Of a DNA stretch of 64,000 nt, positions 1 to 9,300 are shown one piece after another. Under the pieces are notes generated by a model. It saw only the letters and a list, made by a program, of their open reading frames with translations. It made no database searches and was not told the DNA's origin. Source of the DNA: Xanthomonas nasturtii (GTDB lineage: Bacteria; Pseudomonadota; Gammaproteobacteria; Xanthomonadales; Xanthomonadaceae); assembly GCF_001660815.1 (NCBI RefSeq), contig NZ_LYMI01000014.1, forward strand, positions 1 to 64,000. Reading direction: 5' to 3'. The first letter of the stretch is position 1, and each line of letters opens with the position of its first letter. The translations under genes and the position numbers were made by a program.

Positions 1-1
1 C

Positions 2-148
2 TTCAACCCGGCCCTGCGCGAGTTTTACCAGCGGCTACGCACGCAGGGCAAAGCGGGCAAGGTCGCCCTCGTGGCGGCGATGCGCAAATTATTGGTCATC
101 CTCAACGCCAAGATGCGAGATCAACTGGCGGCTAGCGCCGCCAGTTGA
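2..148 (+). CDS. IS110-family transposase, C-terminal end (cut by window edge)
   Basis: The first 48 codons read as the C-terminus of an IS110/IS116/IS902-type transposase (Transposase_20 region). The visible segments FYQRLRTQGKAGKVAL and MRKLLVILNAK are the usual end of this DEDD-type site-specific transposase. The reading frame is open to the window edge and stops at a TGA that lies inside a perfect hairpin. The rest of the element is outside the window, so I cannot say whether the copy is intact. IS110 elements generally lack long terminal inverted repeats, and none is seen downstream. The family call is firm; completeness is unknown. Confidence 0.8.
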   Translation, partial: FNPALREFYQRLRTQGKAGKVALVAAMRKLLVILNAKMRDQLAASAAS

Positions 149-150
149 TC
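119..150. repeat. Perfect 14-bp-arm hairpin over the transposase stop codon
   Basis: The arms GATCAACTGGCGGC and GCCGCCAGTTGATC are exactly complementary around the 4-base loop TAGC. The stem includes the transposase stop codon. It may be a terminator without a T-tract, or part of the insertion sequence end; the sequence does not decide. Confidence 0.7.
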
Positions 151-160
151 AAGACAGTTG

Positions 161-196
161 CTCTCCCCTCGGGAGAGGGGTTGGGGTGAGGGTACG
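161..196 (+). repeat. REP element, GAGAGGGG type, forward
   Basis: A short palindrome (CTCTCCC-CTC-GGGAGAG) is followed by the conserved tail GGGGTTGGGGTGAGGGTACG. The same tail recurs at 426-465, 27699-27738, 27838-27878 and 63826-63866. Confidence 0.8.
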
Positions 197-425
197 TAGC
201 GATGTGTTCGAGCAGCTGTTCGCGATGTCCTTTGTTTTTAGGCCTGGCGTGTCGGCACGTGTGTCGATGTGTCATACGCATTTAAGCGGTGTGCGGGTAC
301 GTGGAACGTCCAGACGCTATAGCGCTTCGATGGCGATACGCAGTTGGTCGTTTAATCGATTCAGTGATTTGAGTTGCATCCGCTTGAATCACTGCAGCGC
401 TTCAACATCTTCAGCGCTAAGCGTT
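197..425. other. Intergenic spacer between inverted REPs with a possible coding relic
   Basis: There is no convincing intact gene here. On the minus strand between about 319 and 424, one frame reads TLSAEDVEALQ, a stop, then FKRMQLKSLNRLNDQLRIA and a second stop near 317. This looks like the C-terminus of a real protein broken by a nonsense codon and cut by the REP at 426. I do not recognise the family. Together with the flanking repeats, no gene lies between 149 and 561. Confidence 0.3.
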
Positions 426-465
426 CGTACCCTCACCCCAACCCCTCTCCCGGTGGGAGAGGGGC
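426..465 (-). repeat. REP element, GAGAGGGG type, reverse
   Basis: This is the inverse of the 161-196 element: CGTACCCTCACCCC followed by CTCTCCC-GGT-GGGAGAG. The two form a head-to-head pair about 230 bp apart. Confidence 0.8.
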
Positions 466-561
466 TCAAGCGCGCTTCACTGCTGGCGTTTTCTTAACCC
501 GTAGTGCTTCCACCTATTTTATTCCGCCGTTTCACTTCCCGCTTCCATCGCCAGGACTTTC

Positions 562-1884
562 ATGAGCACCATCATCGCCCTCGAGACCCACGACGTCCGC
601 TTCCCCACTTCGCGCGAGCTCGATGGGTCGGACGCGATGAATCCGGATCCGGATTACTCCGCCGCCTATGTCGTGCTGCGCACCGATGCGCCGGATGACC
701 TGGCCGGCTACGGCCTGGTGTTCACCATCGGCCGCGGCAACGATGTGCAGACCGCTGCGGTGGCCGCACTGGCCGAGCACGTGGTCGGCCTGCGCGTGGA
801 TGAGGTCATCGCCGACCTCGGCGCCTTCGCGCGCCGGCTCACCAACGATTCGCAGCTGCGCTGGCTGGGCCCGGAAAAGGGCGTCATGCACATGGCCATC
901 GGCGCGGTGATCAATGCCGCCTGGGACCTGGCTGCACGCGCCGCGAAAAAACCGTTGTGGCGCTACATTGCCGAACTCACGCCCGAGCAGTTGGTCGACA
1001 CCATCGACTTCCGCTACCTCACCGATGCGCTCACCCGCGACGAAGCGCTGAGCATGCTGCGCGCTGCCGAACCGCAGCGCGCGCAACGCATCGCGCAGTT
1101 GATCGAACAAGGCTACCCGGCCTACACCACCTCGCCCGGCTGGCTCGGTTATTCTGACGAAAAGCTGGTGCGGCTGGCCAAGGAAGCGGTGGCCGATGGC
1201 TTCCGCACCATCAAGCTCAAGGTCGGCGCCAACGTGCAGGACGACATCCGTCGCTGCCGCCTGGCACGCGAAGCGATCGGCCCGGACATCGCGATGGCAG
1301 TCGATGCCAATCAACGTTGGGACGTGGGCCCGGCGATCGACTGGATGCGCCAGCTGGCCGAATTCGACCTCGCCTGGATCGAAGAACCCACCAGCCCGGA
1401 CGATGTGCTCGGCCACGCCGCCATCCGCAAGGGCATCACCCCGGTGCCGGTCTCCACCGGCGAGCACACCCAGAACCGCGTGGTGTTCAAGCAGCTGCTG
1501 CAGGCCGGCGCGGTGGACCTGATCCAGATCGACGCCGCCCGCGTGGGCGGGGTCAACGAAAACCTCGCCATCCTGCTGCTGGCTGCCAAGTTCAACGTGC
1601 GCGTCTTCCCGCACGCCGGCGGTGTCGGTCTGTGCGAGCTGGTGCAGCATCTGGCCATGGCCGATTTCGTCGCCATCACCGGCAAGATGGAAGACCGCGC
1701 GATCGAATTCGTCGACCACCTGCACCAGCACTTCCTCGACCCGGTGCGTATCCAGCACGGCCGCTATCTGGCACCCGAAGTTCCGGGTTTTTCCGCAGAA
1801 ATGCATGCCGCCTCGATTGCGGAATTCAGCTATCCGCACGGACGTTTCTGGGTCGAAGACCTGGCTGCCAGCGCGAAAGGCTGA
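562..1884 (+). CDS. fucD: L-fuconate dehydratase (enolase superfamily)
   Basis: This 440-residue protein converts L-fuconate to 2-keto-3-deoxy-L-fuconate in the non-phosphorylating fucose pathway in the cytoplasm. It matches the characterised X. campestris enzyme XCC4069 nearly residue for residue from memory. The enolase-superfamily machinery is in place: K218-x-K220 (TIKLKVGA), metal ligands D248, E274 and E301, and the H351 of FPHAGGVG. The ATG at 562 is preceded by a weak AGGAC. A REP follows the stop. The permease and mutarotase lie about 300 bp downstream on the opposite strand. Fucose dehydrogenase, lactonase and aldolase genes are not in the window and may lie to the left. Confidence 0.95.
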   Translation: MSTIIALETHDVRFPTSRELDGSDAMNPDPDYSAAYVVLRTDAPDDLAGYGLVFTIGRGNDVQTAAVAALAEHVVGLRVDEVIADLGAFARRLTNDSQLRWLGPEKGVMHMAIGAVINAAWDLAARAAKKPLWRYIAELTPEQLVDTIDFRYLTDALTRDEALSMLRAAEPQRAQRIAQLIEQGYPAYTTSPGWLGYSDEKLVRLAKEAVADGFRTIKLKVGANVQDDIRRCRLAREAIGPDIAMAVDANQRWDVGPAIDWMRQLAEFDLAWIEEPTSPDDVLGHAAIRKGITPVPVSTGEHTQNRVVFKQLLQAGAVDLIQIDAARVGGVNENLAILLLAAKFNVRVFPHAGGVGLCELVQHLAMADFVAITGKMEDRAIEFVDHLHQHFLDPVRIQHGRYLAPEVPGFSAEMHAASIAEFSYPHGRFWVEDLAASAKG

Positions 1885-1893
1885 GCCTACGAC

Positions 1894-1948
1894 CCCTCAT
1901 CCGCCCTTCGGGCACCTTCTCCCGCGCGCGGGAGAAGGTGCCCGAAGG
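1894..1948 (-). repeat. REP element, GAGAAGGTGCC type, reverse
   Basis: CCCTCATCCGCCCTTCGGG leads into the hairpin CCTTCTCCC-GCGC-GCGGGAGAAGG, immediately after the fucD stop. The spacer 1885-2188 holds only this and the next element; no gene is seen. Confidence 0.75.
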
Positions 1949-2144
1949 TCTGGGGATGCGCAGGCCGGCCATGGCCGGGCGGGATGGTGAGTCAGCAGGC
2001 TTGGCGCTGCGGGTCGGCGCTTCTGGGGCCAGGTCTTGGGCCTGGCGGAACAACGGGTGGCTGACACGCAGCCCGCTACAGACACCAAGCAGGTGGGGTG
2101 CATGGCGCAGACGCACCACCGCCCCGGTGCCAACGCCGAATACG

Positions 2145-2183
2145 CCCTTCTCCCGCCTGCGGGAGAAGGTGCGTATGAGGGCG
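2145..2183 (+). repeat. REP element, GAGAAGGTGCC type, degenerate
   Basis: CCCTTCTCCC-GCCT-GCGGGAGAAGG with a degenerate tail GTGCGTATGAGGG. It abuts the stop codon of the convergent mutarotase gene. Confidence 0.65.
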
Positions 2184-2188
2184 CGGGC

Positions 2189-2548
2189 TCAGCGCTGCGC
2201 CTGGATCGCTTCGCTCAATGCAAAGATGCGCCCGGCCTCGCGCCACTTTTCTCCAGGCGCACTGCCCGGCAGCGCTTTCTGGAACCGCCACATCAGGTCT
2301 TCCCACGCCTGAATCCGTGGGTCGGCGGCATCGCGCGCCGCCTTGGCCCTAGGGTCGTAGTCGTCGCCGACGTCCATCAGCATCACCAGCCGGTCGCCAC
2401 TGCGAAAGATCTCCAGCTCACGAATGCCGGCCTGCTGCAGCGAGGCCACCACCTCCGGCCACACCTTGCCGGGCTGATGCCAGCGCTCGTATTCGGCAAT
2501 CAGCGCGGCATCGTCGTGCAGGTCCAGCACATAGCAAAGACGCGGCAT
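2189..2548 (-). CDS. L-rhamnose/L-fucose mutarotase (RhaM family)
   Basis: A 119-residue protein of the L-rhamnose mutarotase family (PF05336), which interconverts alpha and beta pyranose anomers. Visible family signatures are LDLHDDAALIAEYERWH near the N-terminus, ELEIFRSGDRLVMLMDV in the middle, and the tryptophan-rich WEDLMWRFQ near residue 90. The ATG at 2548 lies 2 bp after the stop of the fucose permease, so the two are translationally coupled. The neighbours (permease, fuconate dehydratase) make L-fucose the likely substrate even though the fold is the rhamnose type. An upstream extension of the frame runs into the permease gene and is not used. Confidence 0.88.
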   Translation of the reverse strand: MPRLCYVLDLHDDAALIAEYERWHQPGKVWPEVVASLQQAGIRELEIFRSGDRLVMLMDVGDDYDPRAKAARDAADPRIQAWEDLMWRFQKALPGSAPGEKWREAGRIFALSEAIQAQR

Positions 2549-2550
2549 GC

Positions 2551-3852
2551 TCAGGCTCCTGCAATTACAGGCGCAGCGCGACGTGCGCGCAACGCGAACA
2601 CCAAAATCACCGCGAAGCAGGCGCCTGGCACGACCATCGCCCAATGGATGCCGGCCATGTCCGACACCGCGCCCATCACTGCGGTGAGCAGCGCGCCGCC
2701 AATGATGGACATCACCAGCAACGAGGACCCCAGCTTGCGGGCATCGTCATGCATGCCGTCCAGGCCCAACGCGAAGATGGTCGGAAACATCACCGACATG
2801 AACACGCTTGCAGCCACCAGCGCGTACAAGCCGGTCCAGCCCGGCAACGCGATGGCAACGGCGCACAACACCAGATTGATCGTGGCAAAACTGGCCAGCA
2901 ATTTGGCCGGCGCCAGATAGCGCAACAGCGCAGTGCCCACGAAGCGCCCGGCCATGAACAACACCAGCGAAATGGTCAGATACGTGGCGGCGGTTTTTTC
3001 CGGCGTACCGGGAACGGCATCCTGCAGATAGCGGATCAGGTAGCTCCAGATGCCGACCTGCGCGCCCACGTAAAAGAACTGCGCCACCACCGAAAACACG
3101 AACAGCCGGTTACGCAGCAGTTCGCTGAAGCGGGCGCGCCTGGGTGCCACGCCGGCATCGGCCTCCGGCGCGCCGGTGGGGAAGCGCACCAGCGCGATCA
3201 GGATCGCCCATAGCACCACCACCACGCCGATGATCAGGTACGGCATCTGCACGGCCGACGATTCGGTGGCGAAGAATGCCTCGCGCGCCGCCGGCGCCAT
3301 CGCCGCCAACTCGGCCGGGGTGTGCTCCACGCCGGAGAAGATGAAGTGCTGGCCCACCAGCACGCCAGTGATCGAGCCGAGCGGGTTGAATGCCTGCGCA
3401 AGGTTCAGCCGCCGCGCCGCGCCGTCGGCGGGCCCCAGCACGGTCACCAGCGGGTTGGCGGTGGTTTCCAGAAACGCAAGACCGCTGGCGATCACGAACA
3501 ACGCCAGCAGGAACAGCCAATAGGTATGCACCTGCGCGGCCGGGTAAAACAAGAACGCCCCGCAGGCATACAGCAGCAAGCCGAGCACCACCGCGGCCTT
3601 GTAGCTGTAGCGGCGCATGAACATCGCCGCCGGCATCGCGAACACGAAATAGCCCATGTAGAAGGCGCTTTGCACCAATCCGGCCTGCAGGTCGGTCAGT
3701 TCGAAGGCCTTCTTGAACTGCTTGATCAGGATGTCGTTGAGGTTGTTGGCCATGCCCCATAAAAAGAACAGGCTGACGATCAACAACAGGGGAACCATGG
3801 CGGTACGCGCCAGGTTGCCGCGCGGTGACGCGGTAATGTCACTGTGATGCAT
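2551..3852 (-). CDS. fucP: L-fucose:H+ symporter (FucP-type MFS permease)
   Basis: A 433-residue major facilitator protein with about 12 hydrophobic segments. The first carries the FucP-like signature LFFLWGMANNLNDILIKQFKKAF, shown here by LFFLWGMANNLND; others include AFYMGYFVFAMPAAMFMRR and ETTANPLVTVLG. It imports L-fucose across the inner membrane with protons. I place the start at the ATG at 3852 (MHHSDITAS), with AGGGGA about 9 bp upstream; a longer frame to 3960 would run through the AT-rich promoter and operator. It is first in an operon with the mutarotase and is divergent from an IclR-type gene, the expected local regulator. Confidence 0.92.
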   Translation of the reverse strand: MHHSDITASPRGNLARTAMVPLLLIVSLFFLWGMANNLNDILIKQFKKAFELTDLQAGLVQSAFYMGYFVFAMPAAMFMRRYSYKAAVVLGLLLYACGAFLFYPAAQVHTYWLFLLALFVIASGLAFLETTANPLVTVLGPADGAARRLNLAQAFNPLGSITGVLVGQHFIFSGVEHTPAELAAMAPAAREAFFATESSAVQMPYLIIGVVVVLWAILIALVRFPTGAPEADAGVAPRRARFSELLRNRLFVFSVVAQFFYVGAQVGIWSYLIRYLQDAVPGTPEKTAATYLTISLVLFMAGRFVGTALLRYLAPAKLLASFATINLVLCAVAIALPGWTGLYALVAASVFMSVMFPTIFALGLDGMHDDARKLGSSLLVMSIIGGALLTAVMGAVSDMAGIHWAMVVPGACFAVILVFALRARRAAPVIAGA

Positions 3853-3924
3853 GCGACCGATCCCCTCCCAAGGCTGTGGCGCTTGCGTTGCAATCCGGCG
3901 AGCGTACTGCGCACGCCGACGCCA

Positions 3925-3955
3925 TGCAAATATAAAATCTTTGTTTATATTTGCA
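3925..3955. promoter_or_regulatory. Candidate operator, 12-bp-arm palindrome between fucP and the IclR gene
   Basis: The perfect inverted repeat TGCAAATATAAA-N7-TTTATATTTGCA lies in the only AT-rich stretch of the 180-bp divergent intergenic region. It sits about 75 bp from the fucP start and 77 bp from the regulator start. Its form fits a dimeric regulator site; binding by the neighbouring IclR protein is inferred. Confidence 0.65.
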
Positions 3956-4031
3956 CGCACAGCATCCCCCTGACCCCTGCCGCGCTGCCTGTACCCTGGC
4001 GCACCGCAGCCTTGCCTGGAGCCGCAAACGG

Positions 4032-4781
4032 ATGAGCACCGAACCCGCCAAGTACCGGGCGCCTGCGTTGGACAAGGGCCTGGACATCCTCGAACTGCTG
4101 GCCCGCCAGGCCCAGCCGATGAGCATGGGCGCGATCTCGCAGGGCATCGGCCGTTCGCGCGGGGAGATCTTTCGCATGCTGCAGGTACTGGAAGAGCGCG
4201 GCTATCTCACCCGCGATGGCGAAGGCGACTATGTGCTGACCAACCGGCTGTTCATGCTCGGCATGCAGCAGCCGCAGGTGCAGAGCATCAGCGAAGCGGC
4301 CTTGCCGGTGATGCGTCGGCTGGCCGATGCGATCTATCAACCCTGCCACCTGGTGGCGCCGTCGGGCGACCAGATCGTGGTGATCGCGCAGATGGACGTG
4401 CCCAGCGACCTGGGCCTGGTGGTGCGCCCGGGCCACCGCCGCCCGTTGACGCATTCCAGCTCCGGGCTGGTGCTGTTCGCCTTCCAGCAGCCGGAGGTAC
4501 AGGCACGCTGGCTGGACATGCTCGACGCCAGCGAGGTGCCGTTCGAGCGCGCGCAGTTCCTGGCCGCTGCCGCGCAGGCGCGCAACGATGGCTACGCCAT
4601 GCAACCCAGCGAGGCGGTGGTGGGCGTGGTCGACCTGACCGCACCCATCCTGCAACGCGGCAGCGCCACCTATACGCTCACCGTGCCCTTCATCGCACGC
4701 CGCCCGGAACTGGTTGGCCCGCAAGCGGCCTTACAGGCCTTGTGTGCGGCCACTGCCGAGATTTCCGCCGCGTTGCTGTAG
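4032..4781 (+). CDS. IclR-family transcriptional regulator (probable fucose regulator)
   Basis: A 249-residue IclR-type protein. The N-terminal winged helix-turn-helix spans about residues 12-70 (ALDKGLDILELLA, MGAISQGIGRSRGEIFRMLQ, LEERGYLTRDG). The C-terminal effector domain begins near residue 85 and shows the family pattern VVIAQMDVPSDLGLVVRPGH with PLTHSSSGLVL. The ATG at 4032 is used because the longer frame from 3951 starts inside the palindrome. It is divergent from fucP, so control of the fucose genes is the natural inference; the true inducer is unknown. A 600-bp spacer follows. Confidence 0.88.
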   Translation: MSTEPAKYRAPALDKGLDILELLARQAQPMSMGAISQGIGRSRGEIFRMLQVLEERGYLTRDGEGDYVLTNRLFMLGMQQPQVQSISEAALPVMRRLADAIYQPCHLVAPSGDQIVVIAQMDVPSDLGLVVRPGHRRPLTHSSSGLVLFAFQQPEVQARWLDMLDASEVPFERAQFLAAAAQARNDGYAMQPSEAVVGVVDLTAPILQRGSATYTLTVPFIARRPELVGPQAALQALCAATAEISAALL

Positions 4782-5209
4782 CCGCGGCGCGCGCCGGGAG
4801 TCCGATTCGGCGCGCTAGCAGCTTGCGTCGGCGCTGGTTGTTGCGGTTGCCCGCGTCTGGCGGCTGACTCCTGGTGTCTACCTGCTGCGCGGCTGGCCGT
4901 TCGCTTACAGCACTGCCTGATCATTCCGCCATGCTGCGATGGCAACCTGGGCATCGCACTCGACTCCACGGCTTCGCAAGCACCCCCTGCGACATCGCAA
5001 ACCGCGCAAACCGAAGCGCTGGGGGAGATCGCTGCATCGTTGCTGGTGGCTGCATCGACGGCTTGAAAGTCGGCACCGAAGTGCTGGCTCTTGCACGCGC
5101 GGCCACACATGAAATGCCATCGTGCACTGCTTGCAGCACACCCCCACATCGGCGGCTTTTCCCGCGCTCATCGCTGCTTGCATCACCGGCATGAAATCCG
5201 TTCGTCACT
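4782..5209. other. Spacer downstream of the IclR gene
   Basis: I see no gene supported by codon structure or ribosome binding site here. The spacer leads into the mntP control region, which starts with the first MntR-like box at 5210. Confidence 0.5.
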
Positions 5210-5223
5210 ATAGCCAAGGCTAT
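5210..5223. promoter_or_regulatory. MntR-like box 1 upstream of mntP
   Basis: ATAGCCAAGGCTAT is a palindrome of the form ATAGC-N4-GCTAT, the core of the known enterobacterial MntR box. It is repeated 102 bp downstream. Confidence 0.6.
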
Positions 5224-5311
5224 CGCACGCCACATCGGTCCGTTGCGTGGACGTGTTTCCCCGGCTTTGACGCGTTTAAAAAGGCAAAAAACTCCATCAA
5301 CCCGCGTCGCA

Positions 5312-5325
5312 ATAGCCACGGCTAT
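5312..5325. promoter_or_regulatory. MntR-like box 2 overlapping a -10-like sequence
   Basis: ATAGCCACGGCTAT repeats box 1 with one change in the centre. Its right arm runs into TATAAA (5322-5327), a plausible -10 element, about 70 bp before the riboswitch. Confidence 0.6.
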
Positions 5326-5393
5326 AAAGATCAGACCGACCTTCGCGTGCAGTGCAGACGCACCGAACGCTGCAATGCGTTGGTACACTGCGC

Positions 5394-5540
5394 GCCCCCT
5401 TGGGGAGTAGCCTGCTTTCGTCCATCGGAAGCGCCTGCATCAACATACTCGGCCGTTGCGCCGTGGTGCAGGCAACCAATCGTGGTTTGGCGAGACCAGC
5501 GGCATGCGCGCACAACAACGGTTGGCGCGGGCGCATGCCG
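5394..5540 (+). promoter_or_regulatory. yybP-ykoY manganese riboswitch
   Basis: The conserved aptamer pieces appear in order: TTGGGGAGTAGCC at 5400, then GCATCAACATACTCGG at 5437, then GGCGAGACCAGC at 5489. These are hallmarks of the yybP-ykoY Mn2+ aptamer, and the element is located just upstream of a manganese exporter. Downstream, GGCATGCGC (5501-5509) and GCGCATGCC (5531-5539) can form a 9-bp hairpin about 30 bases before the start codon, a likely expression platform. Confidence 0.85.
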
Positions 5541-5569
5541 GTGTGACCGTGCCCAACCCGAGAATGGCG

Positions 5570-6151
5570 ATGTCCCCTTATTCCATTGTGTTGATCGGCT
5601 TTGCGATGTCCACCGATGCGTTTGCCGCAGCGATCGGCAAGGGCGCGGCGATGCGCAAGCCGCAGTGGCGCGATGCGCTGCGCGCGGGGCTGATTTTTGG
5701 CTGCATCGAAGCGATCACGCCCGTGATTGGCTGGCTGTTGGGCCGCGCCGCCTCCAGCCATTTGCAGGCGTTCGATCACTGGATCGCCTTCGGCCTGCTG
5801 GGCGCCCTGGGCGTGCACATGATCGTGGCCGGCCTGCGCGCCGATCCCGATGACGCCAACGACCAAGACGATGCGCCCAAGAAAAACGGCATGCTTGCAC
5901 TGGCTGCCACCGGCTTTGCCACCAGCATCGATGCGATGGCAGTGGGCGTCAGCCTGGCGTTTCTCGATGTGCATATCGGCGTGGTGGCGGTGGTGGTGGG
6001 GTTGTGCACCTTCAGCATGGTCACCGCAGGCGTCATGCTGGGCCGCGTGCTCGGCAACCTGATTGGCAAGCGCGCCGAAATCCTCGGCGGTGTGATCCTG
6101 GTGATCGTCGGCAGCGTGATCCTGTACGAACACCTGCGCGGCGCGGCATAG
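5570..6151 (+). CDS. mntP: Manganese efflux pump MntP
   Basis: A 193-residue inner membrane protein with six hydrophobic segments in two related halves, exporting Mn2+. The family's charged motifs are visible: [15 protein letters not shown] in helix 1 and [17 protein letters not shown] in helix 4, each with the conserved aspartate. The start is either the ATG at 5564 or the one at 5570; I use 5570 because GAGA is better spaced and homologues begin MSPYS. Upstream lie two MntR-like boxes and a manganese riboswitch, so high Mn2+ should induce it. The linker near residue 85 is rich in Asp and Lys. Confidence 0.93.
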   Translation: MSPYSIVLIGFAMSTDAFAAAIGKGAAMRKPQWRDALRAGLIFGCIEAITPVIGWLLGRAASSHLQAFDHWIAFGLLGALGVHMIVAGLRADPDDANDQDDAPKKNGMLALAATGFATSIDAMAVGVSLAFLDVHIGVVAVVVGLCTFSMVTAGVMLGRVLGNLIGKRAEILGGVILVIVGSVILYEHLRGAA

Positions 6152-6167
6152 CGCAAGGCTGTTTTGC

Positions 6168-6230
6168 GTAGGAGCGCGCTGGCGCGCGATGAAGCGTGAT
6201 CGCTAAGCCCAATCGCGCGTTAGCGCGTTC
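6168..6230. repeat. GTAGGAGCG-type palindromic repeat
   Basis: GTAGGAGCGCGCTGGCGCGC begins the element, and an inverted CGCGCGTTAGCGCG follows about 35 bp later. Related sequence is inserted in glyS at 25747-25788. The 181-bp spacer after mntP contains nothing else I can name. Confidence 0.55.
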
Positions 6231-6332
6231 CAACAATGCATGGCCTTGCTGTGCACGCGAAGAGGCATTGCCGCATTTTCAAGCAATGCCGCGTGCATCC
6301 TGCATCTCCCGGTGATGCACTCGATGCACCCG

Positions 6333-9300
6333 TCAGCGCTTCTTCGCATCGTGGTACGCACTCAAAAACGCGCGCAGCGAAGCCGGCTTCACCGGTTTGG
6401 TCAGCAGGCGGTAGCCGCGTTCGCGCGCAAGCTGCTTGAGCTCGTCGCGACCGTCGGCGGTGAGCAGGGCACCGGCGATCGGTGCGGTTGCCGCGGCCTG
6501 CACGGCGTCGAGCGTATCCAGGCCATCCAGGCGGTCGTGCAGGTGGTAATCCACCAGCATCACATCCGGTTGCTCGCGCGCGCAGGCCAGCGCCTGATCC
6601 ACGGTGCTGGCGGTGATCACCTCCACCTGCCAGCGGCCGAACAGCGCGCGCATGCCATCGAGGATTTCGCGGTCGTTGTCCACGCATAGCACGCGCAGGC
6701 CGGCCAGCGACTCACCATTGGGCCGCACACGTGCGGCCGGCACCGGCAACAACGGCGCCACCGGCACCGGCGCCACGCGCGGCAACAGAATCGAGAACAT
6801 GCTGCCGCAACCGACCTGGCTGCGCGCACTCAGATCGTGATCGAGCAGGCGCGAGATGCGTTGGCAGATCGACAAGCCCAACCCGAGGCCCTGCTCGCCC
6901 CAATCGAACGGCTGCTGATAGCGACGGAACTCTTCGAAGATCTGCCGCATGTGATGCTCGGGGATGCCCGGGCCGGTGTCCCACACCTGCAGTTCCACAT
7001 GGTCGCCGCGCCCGCGCATGCCCAGCACGATGCGGCCCTGGCGCGTGTAACGCAGCGCATTGGCCAGGAAGTTCTGCATCACCCGACGCAGCAAACGGCG
7101 GTCGCTGCGCACCCAGATCGGCCGGCTATGCACCTGCAAACGCAAGCCGCGGCTGGACGCCACCGGCGCGTATTGCGCGGCCAATTCGTGCATCAGCGCG
7201 CTGGCATCAAAGTCTTCGACCGTAGGGCGCAGCCCGCCGGCGTCCAGCCGCGAGACGTCGAGCAGGCCGTCAAGCAATTCTTCGGCCGCACGCAGCGAGG
7301 CATCCACACGCTCGGCCAGGTGGCGCTGCTCTTCGTTGTGCTGATGGCTCTCGCGCAATGCGGACGCAAACAGCCGCGCGGCATTGAGCGGCTGCAGCAC
7401 GTCGTGGCTGATGGCGGCCAGAAAGCGCGTCTTGGACTGCTGCGCCAGCTCGGCTTCACGTGAGCGATCAGCCACGCGTTGTTCCAGGTTTTCGTTGGCG
7501 TCCAGCAGCGCGCGCTCGGCGCGTTTGTAGTCGGTGATGTCGTTGTAACTGGTGACATAGCCGCCGCCGGGCAGCGCCTGGCCACGCATTTCGATCACCT
7601 TGCCGTCGCTGCGGGTGCGCTCGAACACATGTGGCGAGCCGGCACGCATGTGGCGGATACGGCGGTCGATCTGGTCTTCGATATCGCCTTCGCCCAACTC
7701 GCCACGCTCGGCGTTGTAGCGGATCAGGTCGGCCACCGGGCGGCCCACATACAACATGCCATCGGGATACCCGAACAGCTGCTGGTAGCGGCGATTCCAC
7801 GCGGTCAGGCGCATTTCCGGGTCGACCACGCTGACCGCGGCGCTGATGTTTTCCAGCGTGGTAGAGAGAATCTCGCGATTGAAGCGCAGCTCCTGGCCGG
7901 CTTCGTCCAGCACCGCCACCACCTCGCCCAGTTCCATGCCCGAACCGCGCAACAGGCTGGTCAGCACCAGCCGTGCGGAGGCGGCACCGATCGATGCGGC
8001 CAGCAGGCGCTCGGTGAACTGCACCCAGGCGCGGTCGGCCACCACGGTCGGCTGCAGCTCGCGCTCCAGCAGCAAGGCCTGGTCGACGAAGGCGCGATGC
8101 GCATGCCGCTCACCCACCACGCGCTCGGCCAGGGCTTGCAGATCGGCCACGCGCACATGCCCAGGCCAGTCGCCAGCCACTGCCGGACGCTGCGCATATG
8201 GGTCCAGAAACGGTGCTGCACGCAGCCGCTCGTCCACACCCGGACGCCAGCGTGCGGAAACCAGCATCATCGCGCCGACGTTGATCAGCAGCGACCAGAA
8301 CGTGCCGTGCGCCAGCGGGTCCCAGCCGCGCATGCCGAACAACTGCTGCGGCTGCAGCCACGCGATGCCGAATGGCCCGTCCGCCAGCCACTCCGGCTGC
8401 AGCCAGCCCGCATGCGTAGCCGCCGGCAGCAGCAGCGTATAGATCCAGGTCATGAAGCCGAGCACCATGCCGGTTTCCACGCCCTTACGGCTGGCACCGC
8501 GCCAATACAGCCCGCCGATCACGCCCGGCGCGAACTGCGCCACTGCCGCAAACGCCATCAAGCCATAGGCCGCCAGCGTGGTGCCGTTGGCCACGCTGCG
8601 GTGATAGCCGTAGGCGACCAGCGCCAGCAGCAAAATGGCGACGCGGCGGATCCACAGCACCCGCGAAGCCACCGCCGCCCGCGCATCGGCGCTGACGCGG
8701 CGGCGCAGCAGCACCGGCATCACCAGGTCGTTGCTGACCATGGTGGCCAGCGCGATGCTGGCCACGATCACCATGCCGGTGGCCGCCGAAAAACCGCCCA
8801 CGTAAGCCACCAGCGCCAGCACCGTGTTGCCCTGGCTCAGCGGCAGCGCCAGCACCACCGCATCGTCCACCACCGCACTGCCCTTGCCGAACAGCGCGAT
8901 GCCGGCCGAGGCGATCGGCACCACCATCGCCGAAATGATCACCAGGTACGCACCGAACAACCAGCGCGCGCGGCGGATGTCGCCGACATCGCTGCATTCC
9001 ACCACCGCCACATGGAATTGCCGCGGCAGGCAGATCACCGCCAGAAAGCTCAGCAGCGTCTGCGAAATGAAGCCCACCGACGGCGTGTGTTCGAACAAGG
9101 TGCGCGCCGAATCGGCGATATGCAGCTGGTGGTCGCTCAACCACAGCCAGGCGAACAAGCCCACCGCCACGATGGCGATCAACTTGATCACCGACTCCAG
9201 CGCAATGGCCAGCATCATGCCGTGATGGTGTTCGGTGGCATCCACCTGGCGGGTGCCGAACAAGGTGGCGAACAAGGCCATCAACAGCGCCACATACAAC

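Noticed and set aside
186..497. 103-codon open frame in the first spacer
   Set aside because: It reads through both REP elements, with no ribosome binding site or family resemblance.
532..1839. Long open frame antisense to fucD (435 codons)
   Set aside because: It mirrors the third-position GC bias of fucD and has no recognisable domain; such antisense frames are expected in DNA this GC-rich.
5122..5853. Open frame crossing the mntP leader
   Set aside because: It runs through the MntR-like boxes and riboswitch and into mntP in another frame, so it is not a gene.
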